NCBI GenBank assembly: GCA_023430545.1
Contig: JAEZAF010000117.1
Location: 1 to 16,727 of the forward strand
Length of the DNA stretch: 16,727 nucleotides
Direction: 5' to 3'
Source: Chloroflexota bacterium
GTDB lineage: Bacteria > Chloroflexota > Anaerolineae > Aggregatilineales > Phototrophicaceae
Shown here: positions 1 to 7,388 of the stretch, one piece after another
Layout: each line of letters begins with the position of its first letter
How positions within the stretch are numbered: the stretch's first letter is position 1
Made by a program: the position numbers and the translations under genes
The notes under the pieces: model-generated
What the model saw: the letters and a program-made list of their open reading frames with translations, nothing else
Told to the model about the DNA's origin: nothing
The model's database searches: none

Positions 1-1478
1 CTGCTGCCAGCGGAAGCCATGTTGTGACGATCACCGATAATGACGTCGCTGGGGTGACAATCACTGAGAGCGGTACAACGGCGGTGACAGAAGGTAGTAC
101 AACTGACAGCTACACGGTGGTTCTGACCTCTCACCCAACCAGTGCGGTCACTGTAACACTGACCTTTGGCAATGAGATCACCGTGGCGGGGGAGAACGAT
201 GGTAGTGTCACGTTGACGTTTGATGACAGTAACTGGAACACCGCTCAGACAGTCACAGTGGCTGCTGTGGATGATCGCAAGGTTGAAGGCAGTCACGCCG
301 CTGCGATCATCCATGCCGTGAGCAGCAGCGACGGGCTGTACAATGGCATCACAGTCCCAGCGGTGACCGTGACGATCACGGACAACGACAGCGCTGCAAT
401 TACCTTTGCCAATGCCAGTGGTGATGTTTCAGAAGCGACTACCGCTTATATGGTTGACGCTGTGCTGATACTGGTCACCAGTGGTACCGGGACCGAAGTG
501 TTGACCAGTGCCGTCAGCGCAGGTATCACTGCTGCTGATGGCACCGCGCTCAATCCAGCCGATTACAACCTAACATCTGGCAGTGTCGATTTCGATATCA
601 GTGCAGTATCTGGTGCGAGGACGACTATCGTCGTCAGTATTGTCAACGATAGTCTGGTGGAAGGCGATCAGGACTTTACGCTTGGTTTTGGGGCAACGAC
701 GGGGGCCGTCTCAGCAAGTGGGACACACAGCGTCACCATCCTTGATAATGATACGGCGGCTATCACCTTCGCCAGTGTTAGCGGTAGCGTCTCTGAAGGG
801 ATCACACCGTATACGTTAAACGCCGTGCTGACGATCACATCTGATCCAAGTGGGGGCACACTGGAAACCAGTGTCGATGTTATAGTCAGTCAGACACCGG
901 GGACAGCAGTCAGTCCGGCAGACTATAACCTCATTACAACGCAGGTCAACTTTGCAGCAGGCGCTGGTAACAGTACACAGCCTATCAACACTACAATTGT
1001 CAATGATGTGCAAGATGAGGATGACGAGACGTTCACGCTTAGCTTCGGTACCATCACTGGACAGGCTGCTGCCAGTGGAACGCACAGCGTGACCATCACT
1101 GATAATGACATGGCGGGGATGACCATCACTGAGAGTGGTACAACCGAGGTAACAGAAGCGAGCAGCAACGACAGTTATACCGTCGTCCTGACCTCGGAGC
1201 CAACCAGTCCGGTGATGATTACACTGAGTTTCAATAGCGGCAACACCAGTCCGACGACATCCGGAGTTCCGGCGGGGATTCTCGTCAATAATCAGGGTTC
1301 ACCTGTGATGCTGACATTCACAGCATCAGACTGGAATCAGCCCCAGATCTTGACGGTCAGTGCTCCAGAAGATGCTGTCATCGATGGGCAGGTGGAAACG
1401 ATCCTCCATGATGTTGAGAGTCTGGATGGCAAATATGCTGCACTGGCTGATAGGACGGTTGCTGTCAATGTCAAAGAC
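1..1478 (+). repeat. Calx-beta protein repeats arranged B-end, A, B, B, A
   Basis: The repeat boundaries fall at the DND codons ending at 44, 389, 752 and 1109, and at KDS near 1478. Units 1 and 4 (type A, about 115 and 123 aa) share ITESGTT-VTE and DSYTVVLTS. Units 2 and 3 (type B, 121 and 119 aa) share AAITFA, SPADYNL-like and SGTHSVTI segments. At DNA level the first 80 bases resemble 1066-1145 closely, an offset of 1065 bp or 355 codons. This indicates a higher-order A-B-B unit that probably continues upstream of the window. Confidence 0.8.
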
Positions 1479-2447
1479 AGTATCATGACGGGTCCTAACA
1501 GCTTCTCGCTCATACGCCCTGTGGATCATCTCGTCATCTCAAGTAGTGTCTCCCTGGATGTCTTCCAGTGGGAAGATCCTGTAAACGCGGCGCTGTTTAA
1601 TCTGATGATCAATCAGACAATGCCAGCCTCAATTCCGGGGGTATTATCCTTCCAGAACGTTACGGGAGTGGCAGATAGTGACGCACTGACCTGTGATGGC
1701 ACCATCTGTACCTTCACCCTGACAACGGCTGATCAGGTTCGTCTTACAGATGGCACATATGAATGGACGGTAACTGCCTCTAACGCTTACGGTACACTGG
1801 GGGCCAGTAATCAGCCGTTTACCTTCACAATCAACGCAATCAGTAACGTGAGCAATCTGCTGATCAACGGAGGTTTCGAAATCACTGGAGCGGAAGGTGA
1901 ACGGTATGCCGCTGGCTGGACTTTATTGGAAGGACATGACGACATCATTCGTCCTCTGATACCGAATAAAATCCCGCGGCGGGTGTGTAAGCCAGCGAAG
2001 GCTGCAGAAGGAAACTGCGCTTTCCGCCTTGGTGAAAAGGGCAGTTATAACTGGAATCGAATGCTGAAACAGAAAATCGTCAATCCGGTTTACGGCAGCC
2101 GTGGCGATATGCTGACGCTGAATGCACAGGTAAAGGCAAAAAATCTTGGACAAAAGGCCAGCATAAAGCTTGTCGTTAAGTATGATATACGACCAAAACA
2201 GAAAGTCATCCTGAAGATCAAGAAAGGTAACTATGATTACCGTCTCTTCACTGAAAATCTGATGATTACCGACAAGCCAAGCAAGATCATCGTTACCGTC
2301 AACACGGATTACAACACAGGCTTCTTCTTTATCGATGATGTTCAACTGCTGTTGACACCAGGCAACCTGTCGCGTAATGCCGGAGTAGAAGCCGAAATTA
2401 AGCTGGATAGCAATCTCATTCCTTTGCCTTCCGCGCCATCGAATTAG
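1..2447 (+). CDS. Large secreted Calx-beta repeat protein with C-terminal Ig-like and CBM-like modules (3' part only)
   Basis: The gene enters from the left edge with its first whole codon at position 3. The residues before the first GTG at 24 already match the end of a repeat (ASG-H-VTITDND), so GTG 24 is not the start. About 814 residues are visible. They comprise four Calx-beta-like repeats of 115-123 residues, most closing in TI(T/L)DND, up to about nt 1478. A beta-sandwich of Ig/FN3 type follows (about 1490-1840), with a TYEWTVTA strand typical of such folds. The last 200 residues begin NLLINGGFE and end in a FFFIDDVQLLL strand, as in CBM4/9-like jelly-roll modules. Calx-beta repeats are known from adhesins and extracellular matrix proteins, where the acidic DND-type residues bind calcium. 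A cell-surface or secreted adhesion or glycan-binding role is therefore inferred. No LPXTG or transmembrane anchor is visible at the C-terminus. The true N-terminus and total size are unknown. Confidence 0.85.
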   Translation, partial: AASGSHVVTITDNDVAGVTITESGTTAVTEGSTTDSYTVVLTSHPTSAVTVTLTFGNEITVAGENDGSVTLTFDDSNWNTAQTVTVAAVDDRKVEGSHAAAIIHAVSSSDGLYNGITVPAVTVTITDNDSAAITFANASGDVSEATTAYMVDAVLILVTSGTGTEVLTSAVSAGITAADGTALNPADYNLTSGSVDFDISAVSGARTTIVVSIVNDSLVEGDQDFTLGFGATTGAVSASGTHSVTILDNDTAAITFASVSGSVSEGITPYTLNAVLTITSDPSGGTLETSVDVIVSQTPGTAVSPADYNLITTQVNFAAGAGNSTQPINTTIVNDVQDEDDETFTLSFGTITGQAAASGTHSVTITDNDMAGMTITESGTTEVTEASSNDSYTVVLTSEPTSPVMITLSFNSGNTSPTTSGVPAGILVNNQGSPVMLTFTASDWNQPQILTVSAPEDAVIDGQVETILHDVESLDGKYAALADRTVAVNVKDSIMTGPNSFSLIRPVDHLVISSSVSLDVFQWEDPVNAALFNLMINQTMPASIPGVLSFQNVTGVADSDALTCDGTICTFTLTTADQVRLTDGTYEWTVTASNAYGTLGASNQPFTFTINAISNVSNLLINGGFEITGAEGERYAAGWTLLEGHDDIIRPLIPNKIPRRVCKPAKAAEGNCAFRLGEKGSYNWNRMLKQKIVNPVYGSRGDMLTLNAQVKAKNLGQKASIKLVVKYDIRPKQKVILKIKKGNYDYRLFTENLMITDKPSKIIVTVNTDYNTGFFFIDDVQLLLTPGNLSRNAGVEAEIKLDSNLIPLPSAPSN

Positions 2448-2460
2448 CAGCCAATAATCG

Positions 2461-2491
2461 GGGTTATGGAAGGAGCTCGCTTCCATAACCC
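2461..2491 (+). terminator. Perfect 12-bp stem hairpin after the Calx-beta gene, possible terminator
   Basis: GGGTTATGGAAG (2461-2472) pairs perfectly with CTTCCATAACCC (2480-2491) around a 7-nt loop. It begins 13 nt after the stop codon at 2447 and ends 22 nt before the next start. There is no T-run after the stem, so it is not a canonical intrinsic terminator. It may be a 3'-end-protecting or Rho-assisted structure. The stem is certain and the function is inferred. Confidence 0.5.
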
Positions 2492-2513
2492 ATCATAAGA
2501 GTGAGGGAAAATT

Positions 2514-3320
2514 GTGAAACAGGACAAATCACGTCTTTTACTTATTGTCGTGCTGGCTTTCATTGCGATCGGGGTGCCGAGCCTTTTGTTGAACGGGAGT
2601 TCACTCAGGGCGGTGGGAAGTATCAGCCGTATTGAACTGGTGCGATATGGCCTTGTCTCCTGTGACGGAAACACGTTTCAGGGTTCATATGCTCTGGTGG
2701 CGTATGATGATGCGGGGGTTGTCGTGAATCGTCAAATTCCGGTGAGTATCACAGGGGTTTTTGATCTGGGTGGAGTGGTCTTTGAAACTGCGCCTTATCC
2801 CCACAGTAGTTCAGCGAATTACACATTCACGATTTATGCATCAAGCCCAGACGTGATGGCTGGAATGGCATACTTCTATGTAACCGATGATCCTGCGATC
2901 CGCACATCAGTCTATGTGCTGGATTGTGCCGGTCCGAGTATGTATTTATCCGGATCAGCAGGCGGAGACGATCGTCTCAACTGGGCGCATGGGGATTTGC
3001 TGAATGTGCTTTACTCACGCTGGGATGAGCAAGGTAATCCGGAGATAGGGGTATATACACTTGATGAGGCCAGCGAAGGTGTGCTGGCGGGGCATTTCGC
3101 CTACAGTGACTTCAAGCCCTATTTAGGGCAACCACCTCAACAAAACACCCTGATCGGGAAAGTATCACAGTCCTCACTGTTTGTGCTCACAACCGGTGAA
3201 TTCCAGATCAATATTGGTCCCGATGCTGAGGGGAAAGTTTATTCCATTATTCTGGATACACTCCCCCCAACACGCGTGTATTATCGGGATATCGAGACAC
3301 TGGAACAGACTAGGCCATAA
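2514..3320 (+). CDS. Signal-anchored extracytoplasmic protein of unknown function
   Basis: This gene encodes 268 residues from a GTG start preceded by GAGGG at 2503-2507, six bases upstream. Residues 1-6 are charged (KQDKSR) and about 7-27 form a hydrophobic helix (LLLIVVLAFIAIG), so it has a signal peptide or N-terminal anchor. The rest is rich in beta-strand and aromatic residues, with two cysteines (C50 and C138) that could form a disulfide outside the membrane. I do not recognise a family, and no catalytic motif is evident. It follows the Calx-beta repeat gene on the same strand, separated by the 2461-2491 hairpin, so an envelope-associated role is a reasonable guess but no more. An insertion-sequence relic lies 28 bp after its stop codon. 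Confidence 0.75.
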   Translation: MKQDKSRLLLIVVLAFIAIGVPSLLLNGSSLRAVGSISRIELVRYGLVSCDGNTFQGSYALVAYDDAGVVVNRQIPVSITGVFDLGGVVFETAPYPHSSSANYTFTIYASSPDVMAGMAYFYVTDDPAIRTSVYVLDCAGPSMYLSGSAGGDDRLNWAHGDLLNVLYSRWDEQGNPEIGVYTLDEASEGVLAGHFAYSDFKPYLGQPPQQNTLIGKVSQSSLFVLTTGEFQINIGPDAEGKVYSIILDTLPPTRVYYRDIETLEQTRP

Positions 3321-3348
3321 TCCCATAAGGATCGAACATAAGTTCAGC

Positions 3349-3668
3349 TGTATAGTCCCAGAGTATAGTGGTACAAAATGGACGAGCCAAGAACGGAAGC
3401 ATCTATGGGACAGGTACTTCACGGAAGCGCCCGCACAACAGAAGCAGTTCGAGCGCATGAACCGGACGTTGAAGGAAGCGACAGTTCATCGTCATTTCTT
3501 GGCCACGCTTGATGAGCTCGACAACATCTACAGACATTTCTCGCTGCTTACAGCCAAACGCCTAAAACGTTGAAAGGGCTGACTCCCTTCAAGTTCAACT
3601 GCCAAGTTTGGCAATCCCAACCCGACGATTCACCTCTGAACCGTTCCATCACAATTTGGGACTATACA
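3349..3668 (+). mobile_element. 320-bp insertion-sequence relic (IS481-like) with 12-bp perfect terminal inverted repeats
   Basis: The left end TGTATAGTCCCA (3349-3360) is the exact reverse complement of the right end TGGGACTATACA (3657-3668). Between them lies the C-terminal part of a transposase. The element therefore appears to be an internally deleted copy that kept both ends, the structure of a MITE-like, non-autonomous derivative. I could not find a convincing target-site duplication: the bases before 3349 (TTCAGC) and after 3668 (TCTACA) do not match. It sits between the small envelope-protein gene and the lacI control region. Confidence 0.7.
3445..3668 (+). pseudogene. IS481-family transposase (rve/DDE type), C-terminal fragment, frameshifted
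   Basis: Frame 1 reads FERMNRTLKEATVHRHF from about 3448. This matches the well-known (V)ERMNRT(L/I)KEATV segment around the last catalytic Glu of IS481-type integrases. That frame stops at 3573. The family's next conserved block, AYN-x-x-x-x-KTLKGLTPYEF-x-C-x-W, is found in a different frame as AAYSQTPKTLKGLTPFKF from about 3543. A frameshift near 3540-3550 has therefore broken the gene. The N-terminal helix-turn-helix and the first two catalytic Asp residues are missing. The segment upstream of FERMNR is not recognisable as transposase. The fragment is a non-functional relic. Confidence 0.75.
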
Positions 3669-4048
3669 TCTACAGTAAAACCTATGGAAATGTCCTTTTC
3701 TACCACTGCCAGCATCAGGTCTTCGGGGCATTGTAATATAGGATGAGGGGTTGGGGAACTTATAATCGGATGTTGTGGAGGTGCCAACTCAACTTCCTTC
3801 TTTATTCTGGGCTTCCTCTTCATCCTACAAGATAACATGTCACCTCATAAAGCCGAATTCCGCTGAATACACCCCACATAATTATGCCAGTCACTAGCCT
3901 CAGATCATCAGTCGCGGCACAATGACAAGAATTAGAAATAATTGACATTTCCTATAATTTCATCATCCGGTTTCTCCGTTCAGACCTTGATCTGTATGGT
4001 TCCTTTTTCTCTCAACACAGCCTGTCTGACAGAAATCCTGACGAAAAT
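3669..4048. other. Gene-free spacer of about 380 bp
   Basis: I see no credible coding region on either strand here. It contains an imperfect inverted pair, TAGGATGAGG near 3738-3747 and CTTCATCCTA near 3820-3829 (9 of 10 complementary, about 70-nt loop). It also has an AT-rich patch around 3921-3960. A TTGACA at 3942-3947 and a TATAAT at 3953-3958 are present but only five bases apart, so they do not make one promoter. The stretch may be degraded sequence left after the neighbouring insertion. Confidence 0.5.
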
Positions 4049-4077
4049 TTGTAGAGTTTAAAACAATCGCATATAAT
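4049..4077 (+). promoter_or_regulatory. Sigma70-type promoter for the LacI-family gene
   Basis: TTGTAG (4049-4054) and a perfect TATAAT (4072-4077) are separated by 17 bp. A transcript would start near 4084, inside operator O1, leaving a 5' untranslated leader of about 188 nt before the ATG at 4272. The overlap of operator and start point is the usual geometry for repression. The assignment is from consensus only. Confidence 0.55.
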
Positions 4078-4080
4078 GTT

Positions 4081-4096
4081 TTGCAAACGGTTACAA
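4081..4096. promoter_or_regulatory. LacI-type operator O1
   Basis: TTGCAAACGGTTACAA is a near-palindrome centred on CG, of the class bound by LacI/GalR-family repressors (typical core AAACGTTT). It differs from O2 at one base (G for T at 4090). It starts four bases after the -10 hexamer, so bound repressor would block the transcription start. Confidence 0.7.
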
Positions 4097-4251
4097 AATG
4101 CAACTGTATGAGGTTGCAACCTGTGATGCCATCGAGACTATAGAGTTTCAATTGTTGTCACTGATGGGTTATAAATAAAGTAAGGCAGTCACACGAAATC
4201 TGAACACAAATAATGCCTGGGCGGACTACTCCGTCACTTTTTCGACTTTCT

Positions 4252-4267
4252 TTGCAAACGTTTACAA
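4252..4267. promoter_or_regulatory. LacI-type operator O2, abutting the lacI start codon
   Basis: TTGCAAACGTTTACAA is a 16-bp palindrome with one mismatched pair, centred on CG at 4259/4260. It ends five bases before the ATG at 4272. Its centre is 171 bp from that of O1, a spacing compatible with a repression loop. It also contains TACAAT (4263-4268 with the next base), which could act as a -10 element with TTCGAC at 4241-4246. Confidence 0.75.
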
Positions 4268-4271
4268 TTTG

Positions 4272-5321
4272 ATGATTAACGAAAATAACTCCTCAAGTAA
4301 GAGACGTCGGGTCACCATCAGAGATGTGGCACACGCATCAGGTGTATCTTATGCGACGGTGTCCCGCGTTCTCAGTGGCTACGAATTTGTCAAGGACGCC
4401 ACACGCATCCGTGTGATGGAAGCGGTGGAACGCCTTGGTTATGTTGCAAATCTCCCAGCGCGCAGCCTGGCGGGTGGGAATTCCCGAATCATCGGATTAC
4501 TGGTGCCGAATCTGGATAACAGCTATGTCGGTACAATTACACAGGGTATCGATCGGGCACTGGCTCGCGCCAACTATGACCTGCTGTTATACACAACCCA
4601 TCGCCACCCAAGTAAAGAGTCGTCCTATGTCAGTGACATCCCTAATGGATTGGCAGAAGGAATCCTGCTCATCGCTCCCCTGGTTCCGACTGCATATCTT
4701 GACTTGCTGCGGGAGCAGGCCTTCCCTTATGTTCTGATTGATCAGGCGGATGCCACCGAAAACAGCAGTGTTGTTGAATCAACCAACTGGCAGGGCGCGT
4801 ATGAAGCCACACGTTATCTGATCAATTTGGGACATATACGTATAGGCTTCATTAAAGGCTCACCCGCCATTCGCAGCGCCGCAGACCGTCTTCTTGGTTA
4901 CAAAGCAGCGCTCGCTGATTGTGACATTCCCATCAGGGAAGAATTGATTGTCGAAGGGGACTACCAGCAGCAAACCGGCTACGAGACCACAAAGCGTCTC
5001 TTGCAAAGTGTGAATCCTCGACCCACCGCCATTTTTGCATCTAACGATCTTGCAGCGTTTGGTGCAATCGATGCTGCCCGCGAGGCAGGTCTTCACGTTC
5101 CTGAGGACATCTCTGTTATCGGCTTTGATGACATCCCTCAAGCCTCCCTTGTTTACCCTAAGCTGACAACTGTTCGCCAGCCCCTTGAGCAAATGGGGAA
5201 CATCGCTGTCAAAATGCTGTTAGAGCGAATTGAGGATCCTAGTCTTCCGCCACAACGGGTTGTGCTGGCGACACAACTCATCATTCGTGATTCATGTACG
5301 CCGCCTCGAACCCCAAAGTGA
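4272..5321 (+). CDS. LacI/GalR-family transcriptional regulator
   Basis: The protein has 349 residues from ATG 4272; a TTG directly before it (4269) would add one residue. The N-terminal helix-turn-helix is complete: VTIRDVAHASGVSYATVSRVL, then the hinge-helix segment LPARSLAGG. A periplasmic-binding-protein-like effector domain follows (IIGLLVPNLDNSYVGTI onward, closing with IGFDDIPQASLVYPKLTTVRQP). Length and layout are normal for the family. LacI-family proteins bind CG-centred palindromes and release them on binding a sugar. Two such palindromes lie in its own leader, so autoregulation is likely, and the adjacent ABC transporter and GH39 genes are the probable regulon. No Shine-Dalgarno sequence is visible before the ATG; operator O2 occupies that space. 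The ligand cannot be read from the sequence, but a xyloside or other short glycan is plausible. Confidence 0.9.
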   Translation: MINENNSSSKRRRVTIRDVAHASGVSYATVSRVLSGYEFVKDATRIRVMEAVERLGYVANLPARSLAGGNSRIIGLLVPNLDNSYVGTITQGIDRALARANYDLLLYTTHRHPSKESSYVSDIPNGLAEGILLIAPLVPTAYLDLLREQAFPYVLIDQADATENSSVVESTNWQGAYEATRYLINLGHIRIGFIKGSPAIRSAADRLLGYKAALADCDIPIREELIVEGDYQQQTGYETTKRLLQSVNPRPTAIFASNDLAAFGAIDAAREAGLHVPEDISVIGFDDIPQASLVYPKLTTVRQPLEQMGNIAVKMLLERIEDPSLPPQRVVLATQLIIRDSCTPPRTPK

Positions 5322-5431
5322 TGTGAAGTAAAAATGTTGAAAGGGAAAGGAGGGGATGCACAGCGGAAATTTTCATATAAATGGAACTAACTAGTCCGTT
5401 TTGCACTGCTTAGAAATTTTGGAGAAAAAAA
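5322..5431 (+). other. Spacer between lacI and the binding-protein gene
   Basis: This 110-bp gap has no terminator hairpin and no clear CG-centred LacI operator. GGAAAGGAGGGG at 5344-5355 is purine-rich, but no start codon with an open frame follows it closely. TATAAA at 5376-5381 lacks a recognisable -35 partner. A direct repeat of GAAATTTT occurs at about 5366 and 5413. The transport genes may be read through from the lacI promoter or from a promoter I cannot recognise. Confidence 0.4.
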
Positions 5432-7384
5432 ATGACACACGAAATTAGTCGACGAGATTTTATAAAAGCTCTCAGTGCTGGCACCGGGGCTTTTGTGGTG
5501 GGGGCTACAGGGTTAATTCCCATCCCCGAATCGCTTGTTAAAACCAGTGAAGCATTTGCTGCTCAGGTGGGGACCTTTCCCCGCGAGGAAACCCTGATCA
5601 CCCGAATCCTGACGGGACGCGTTGGTACACCTGACAATTTTAATCAGTGGGTGGGTTGGAAGTGGCAGGATCGCGGTATACAGAACCTTGCTGACGAGCC
5701 GCTGTGGACTGTTGATTTTGCTACGGGCGAAATCATCAACGGTGCTGCTTCCGGCAACCCGACCTATAACGAGGATTTTACGACCCTCACCGTTCCGCTG
5801 CGTGAGGGCGTCGCCTGGTCTGATGGTCAACCTTTCACCGCTGCTGATGTCGTCTACACCGTTGAATCTCTGATGCTGCACTCAGGGTTCAATGCTCATA
5901 CTTTCTTCGTGGATAACGTCGAGTCGGTGACGGCTGTAGATGATTACACGGTTGAGTTCGTGTTAAAACAGCCGAACTCTCGCTTCCACACGACCTTCCT
6001 TGATCGCTGGGGATGTACCCGTATCTTCCCCAAACACATCTTTGAGCAGCAGGAAGATCCGACGCTGTTCAACTTTAACCCGTATGTAGGGTGCGGCCCT
6101 TACAAGCTGCACAGCTTTGACCCACAGGGTAGCTGGACCGCCTGGGAAAAGCGTGAAGACTGGGATAAAACACCAACTGGTATCCTGTATGGTGAGCCTC
6201 AGCCACGATATATCATCTTCCAGTTCTTTGCCGACGAAGGCGCACAGATCCTGGCGCAGTTGACACATCAACTGGATGTGGTAGAACTCTCCGCTGATGG
6301 TCTGAAGGCGCTGCTGGCACAGGCGGATACCTCGCGCGCTTACCAGCCAACCTTCCCCTTCGTCATCAACAACGACCCCTGCATTACCGGTATTGTGTAC
6401 AACACGGCACGTCCTCCGTTCGATAACGTCGATGTCCGTTGGGCGTTGACACTGGCGATTGACATTGTTGAGTACACGAGCATTGCTGTCGACTCCTCGG
6501 GGACTTTAAGCCCGGTACATATCCCACACCTTGGGCCATATCCTGAGCTTTACATCGGGCCGATGCAGGAGTGGCTGAATGAGTTCACCATTGATGTAGG
6601 TGACGGGGAGACCTTTGCGCCCTATGACCCCACTGCGGCGCAGCGTGTGGCAGAATATGCCAGAAGCCGTGGCTATGTCTTCCCGGAGGACGAGGAGTTT
6701 ACCGTCAAGACATTCGGGTATGGCTGGTACAAATATGCCCCCGACATCGCAGAAAAACTGCTGGTGAAAAATGGCTTCTCGAAGGGCGACGATGGCATGT
6801 GGCTGCTGCCTGATGGCTCTCCCTGGAAGATTTCCTACATGACCGGCACCGTCCTTTCCAATCATGATGCACGTAACGCTGTCGCTGCGGTTCAGCAGTG
6901 GCGGAAGTTCGGCATCGATGCCTCCGTGTTTAACACAGAAAATGGTGCCGATCTCGGAGCCGTCGGTGACTTTGATGTAGAGACGGTATGGCCTGGGCGA
7001 GAACCATGGGGTGCGGGTCCCGACCTCTATCGCGTACTCGACGACTGGAATTCTGCCTACATTCGCCCCGTTGGCGAACGTGCGCAGAGTTCTTACCACT
7101 CGCGCTGGTCATCCCCTGAGATGGATGAAATCATCCGGCAGCTGCGCGAGACGGATCCGTTCAATGACGAACAGGTCATTGCCATCGGCATCGAAGGTCT
7201 TAAGGAAGTGGTCAGGAATATGCCCAGCACGCCAACCTACGGCTACATCGGCTTTATTGGCTGGGATGAAACCTACTGGACCAACTGGCCTGGCAGTGAA
7301 AACCCCTACACCGTGCCTTATACCCACTGGCCAAATTTCAAGTATATGACGCCATTCCTGAAACCCGCTGGCGAAGAATCATAA
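5432..7384 (+). CDS. ABC transporter solute-binding protein, family 5 (Opp/Dpp class), Tat-exported
   Basis: The protein has 650 residues from ATG 5432, with GGAG at 5421-5424. The N-terminus carries a twin-arginine signal: SRRDFIKAL, then a hydrophobic stretch (GTGAFVVGATGLIPIP) and a possible signal-peptidase-I site at AFA-AQ near residue 44. There is no lipobox cysteine. The mature part has the features of SBP_bac_5 proteins, including a TLTVPLREGVAWSDGQPFTAADVVYTVE block near residues 112-140. It would capture a peptide or oligosaccharide outside the membrane and deliver it to the two downstream permeases. Opp/Dpp-class binding proteins in glycan loci, such as several in Thermotoga, are known to bind xylo-, gluco- or manno-oligosaccharides. 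The GH39 gene in this cluster makes that reading more likely than peptide uptake. It is somewhat longer than the usual 500-600 residues. Confidence 0.9.
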   Translation: MTHEISRRDFIKALSAGTGAFVVGATGLIPIPESLVKTSEAFAAQVGTFPREETLITRILTGRVGTPDNFNQWVGWKWQDRGIQNLADEPLWTVDFATGEIINGAASGNPTYNEDFTTLTVPLREGVAWSDGQPFTAADVVYTVESLMLHSGFNAHTFFVDNVESVTAVDDYTVEFVLKQPNSRFHTTFLDRWGCTRIFPKHIFEQQEDPTLFNFNPYVGCGPYKLHSFDPQGSWTAWEKREDWDKTPTGILYGEPQPRYIIFQFFADEGAQILAQLTHQLDVVELSADGLKALLAQADTSRAYQPTFPFVINNDPCITGIVYNTARPPFDNVDVRWALTLAIDIVEYTSIAVDSSGTLSPVHIPHLGPYPELYIGPMQEWLNEFTIDVGDGETFAPYDPTAAQRVAEYARSRGYVFPEDEEFTVKTFGYGWYKYAPDIAEKLLVKNGFSKGDDGMWLLPDGSPWKISYMTGTVLSNHDARNAVAAVQQWRKFGIDASVFNTENGADLGAVGDFDVETVWPGREPWGAGPDLYRVLDDWNSAYIRPVGERAQSSYHSRWSSPEMDEIIRQLRETDPFNDEQVIAIGIEGLKEVVRNMPSTPTYGYIGFIGWDETYWTNWPGSENPYTVPYTHWPNFKYMTPFLKPAGEES

Positions 7385-7388
7385 CGTC

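Noticed and set aside
1923..2486. 187-codon open frame on the - strand opposite the Calx-beta gene
   Set aside because: It lies wholly opposite a clear coding sequence, has no recognisable domain, and its composition is that expected of antisense to the C-terminal module.
3942..3958. Perfect TTGACA followed by perfect TATAAT
   Set aside because: Only five bases separate them, so they cannot serve as -35 and -10 of one promoter. No suitable partner was found for either at 16-18 bp.
3963..4151. 62-codon - strand frame in the lacI control region
   Set aside because: It covers the predicted promoter and operator O1, has no ribosome binding site or recognisable sequence, and is short enough to arise by chance.
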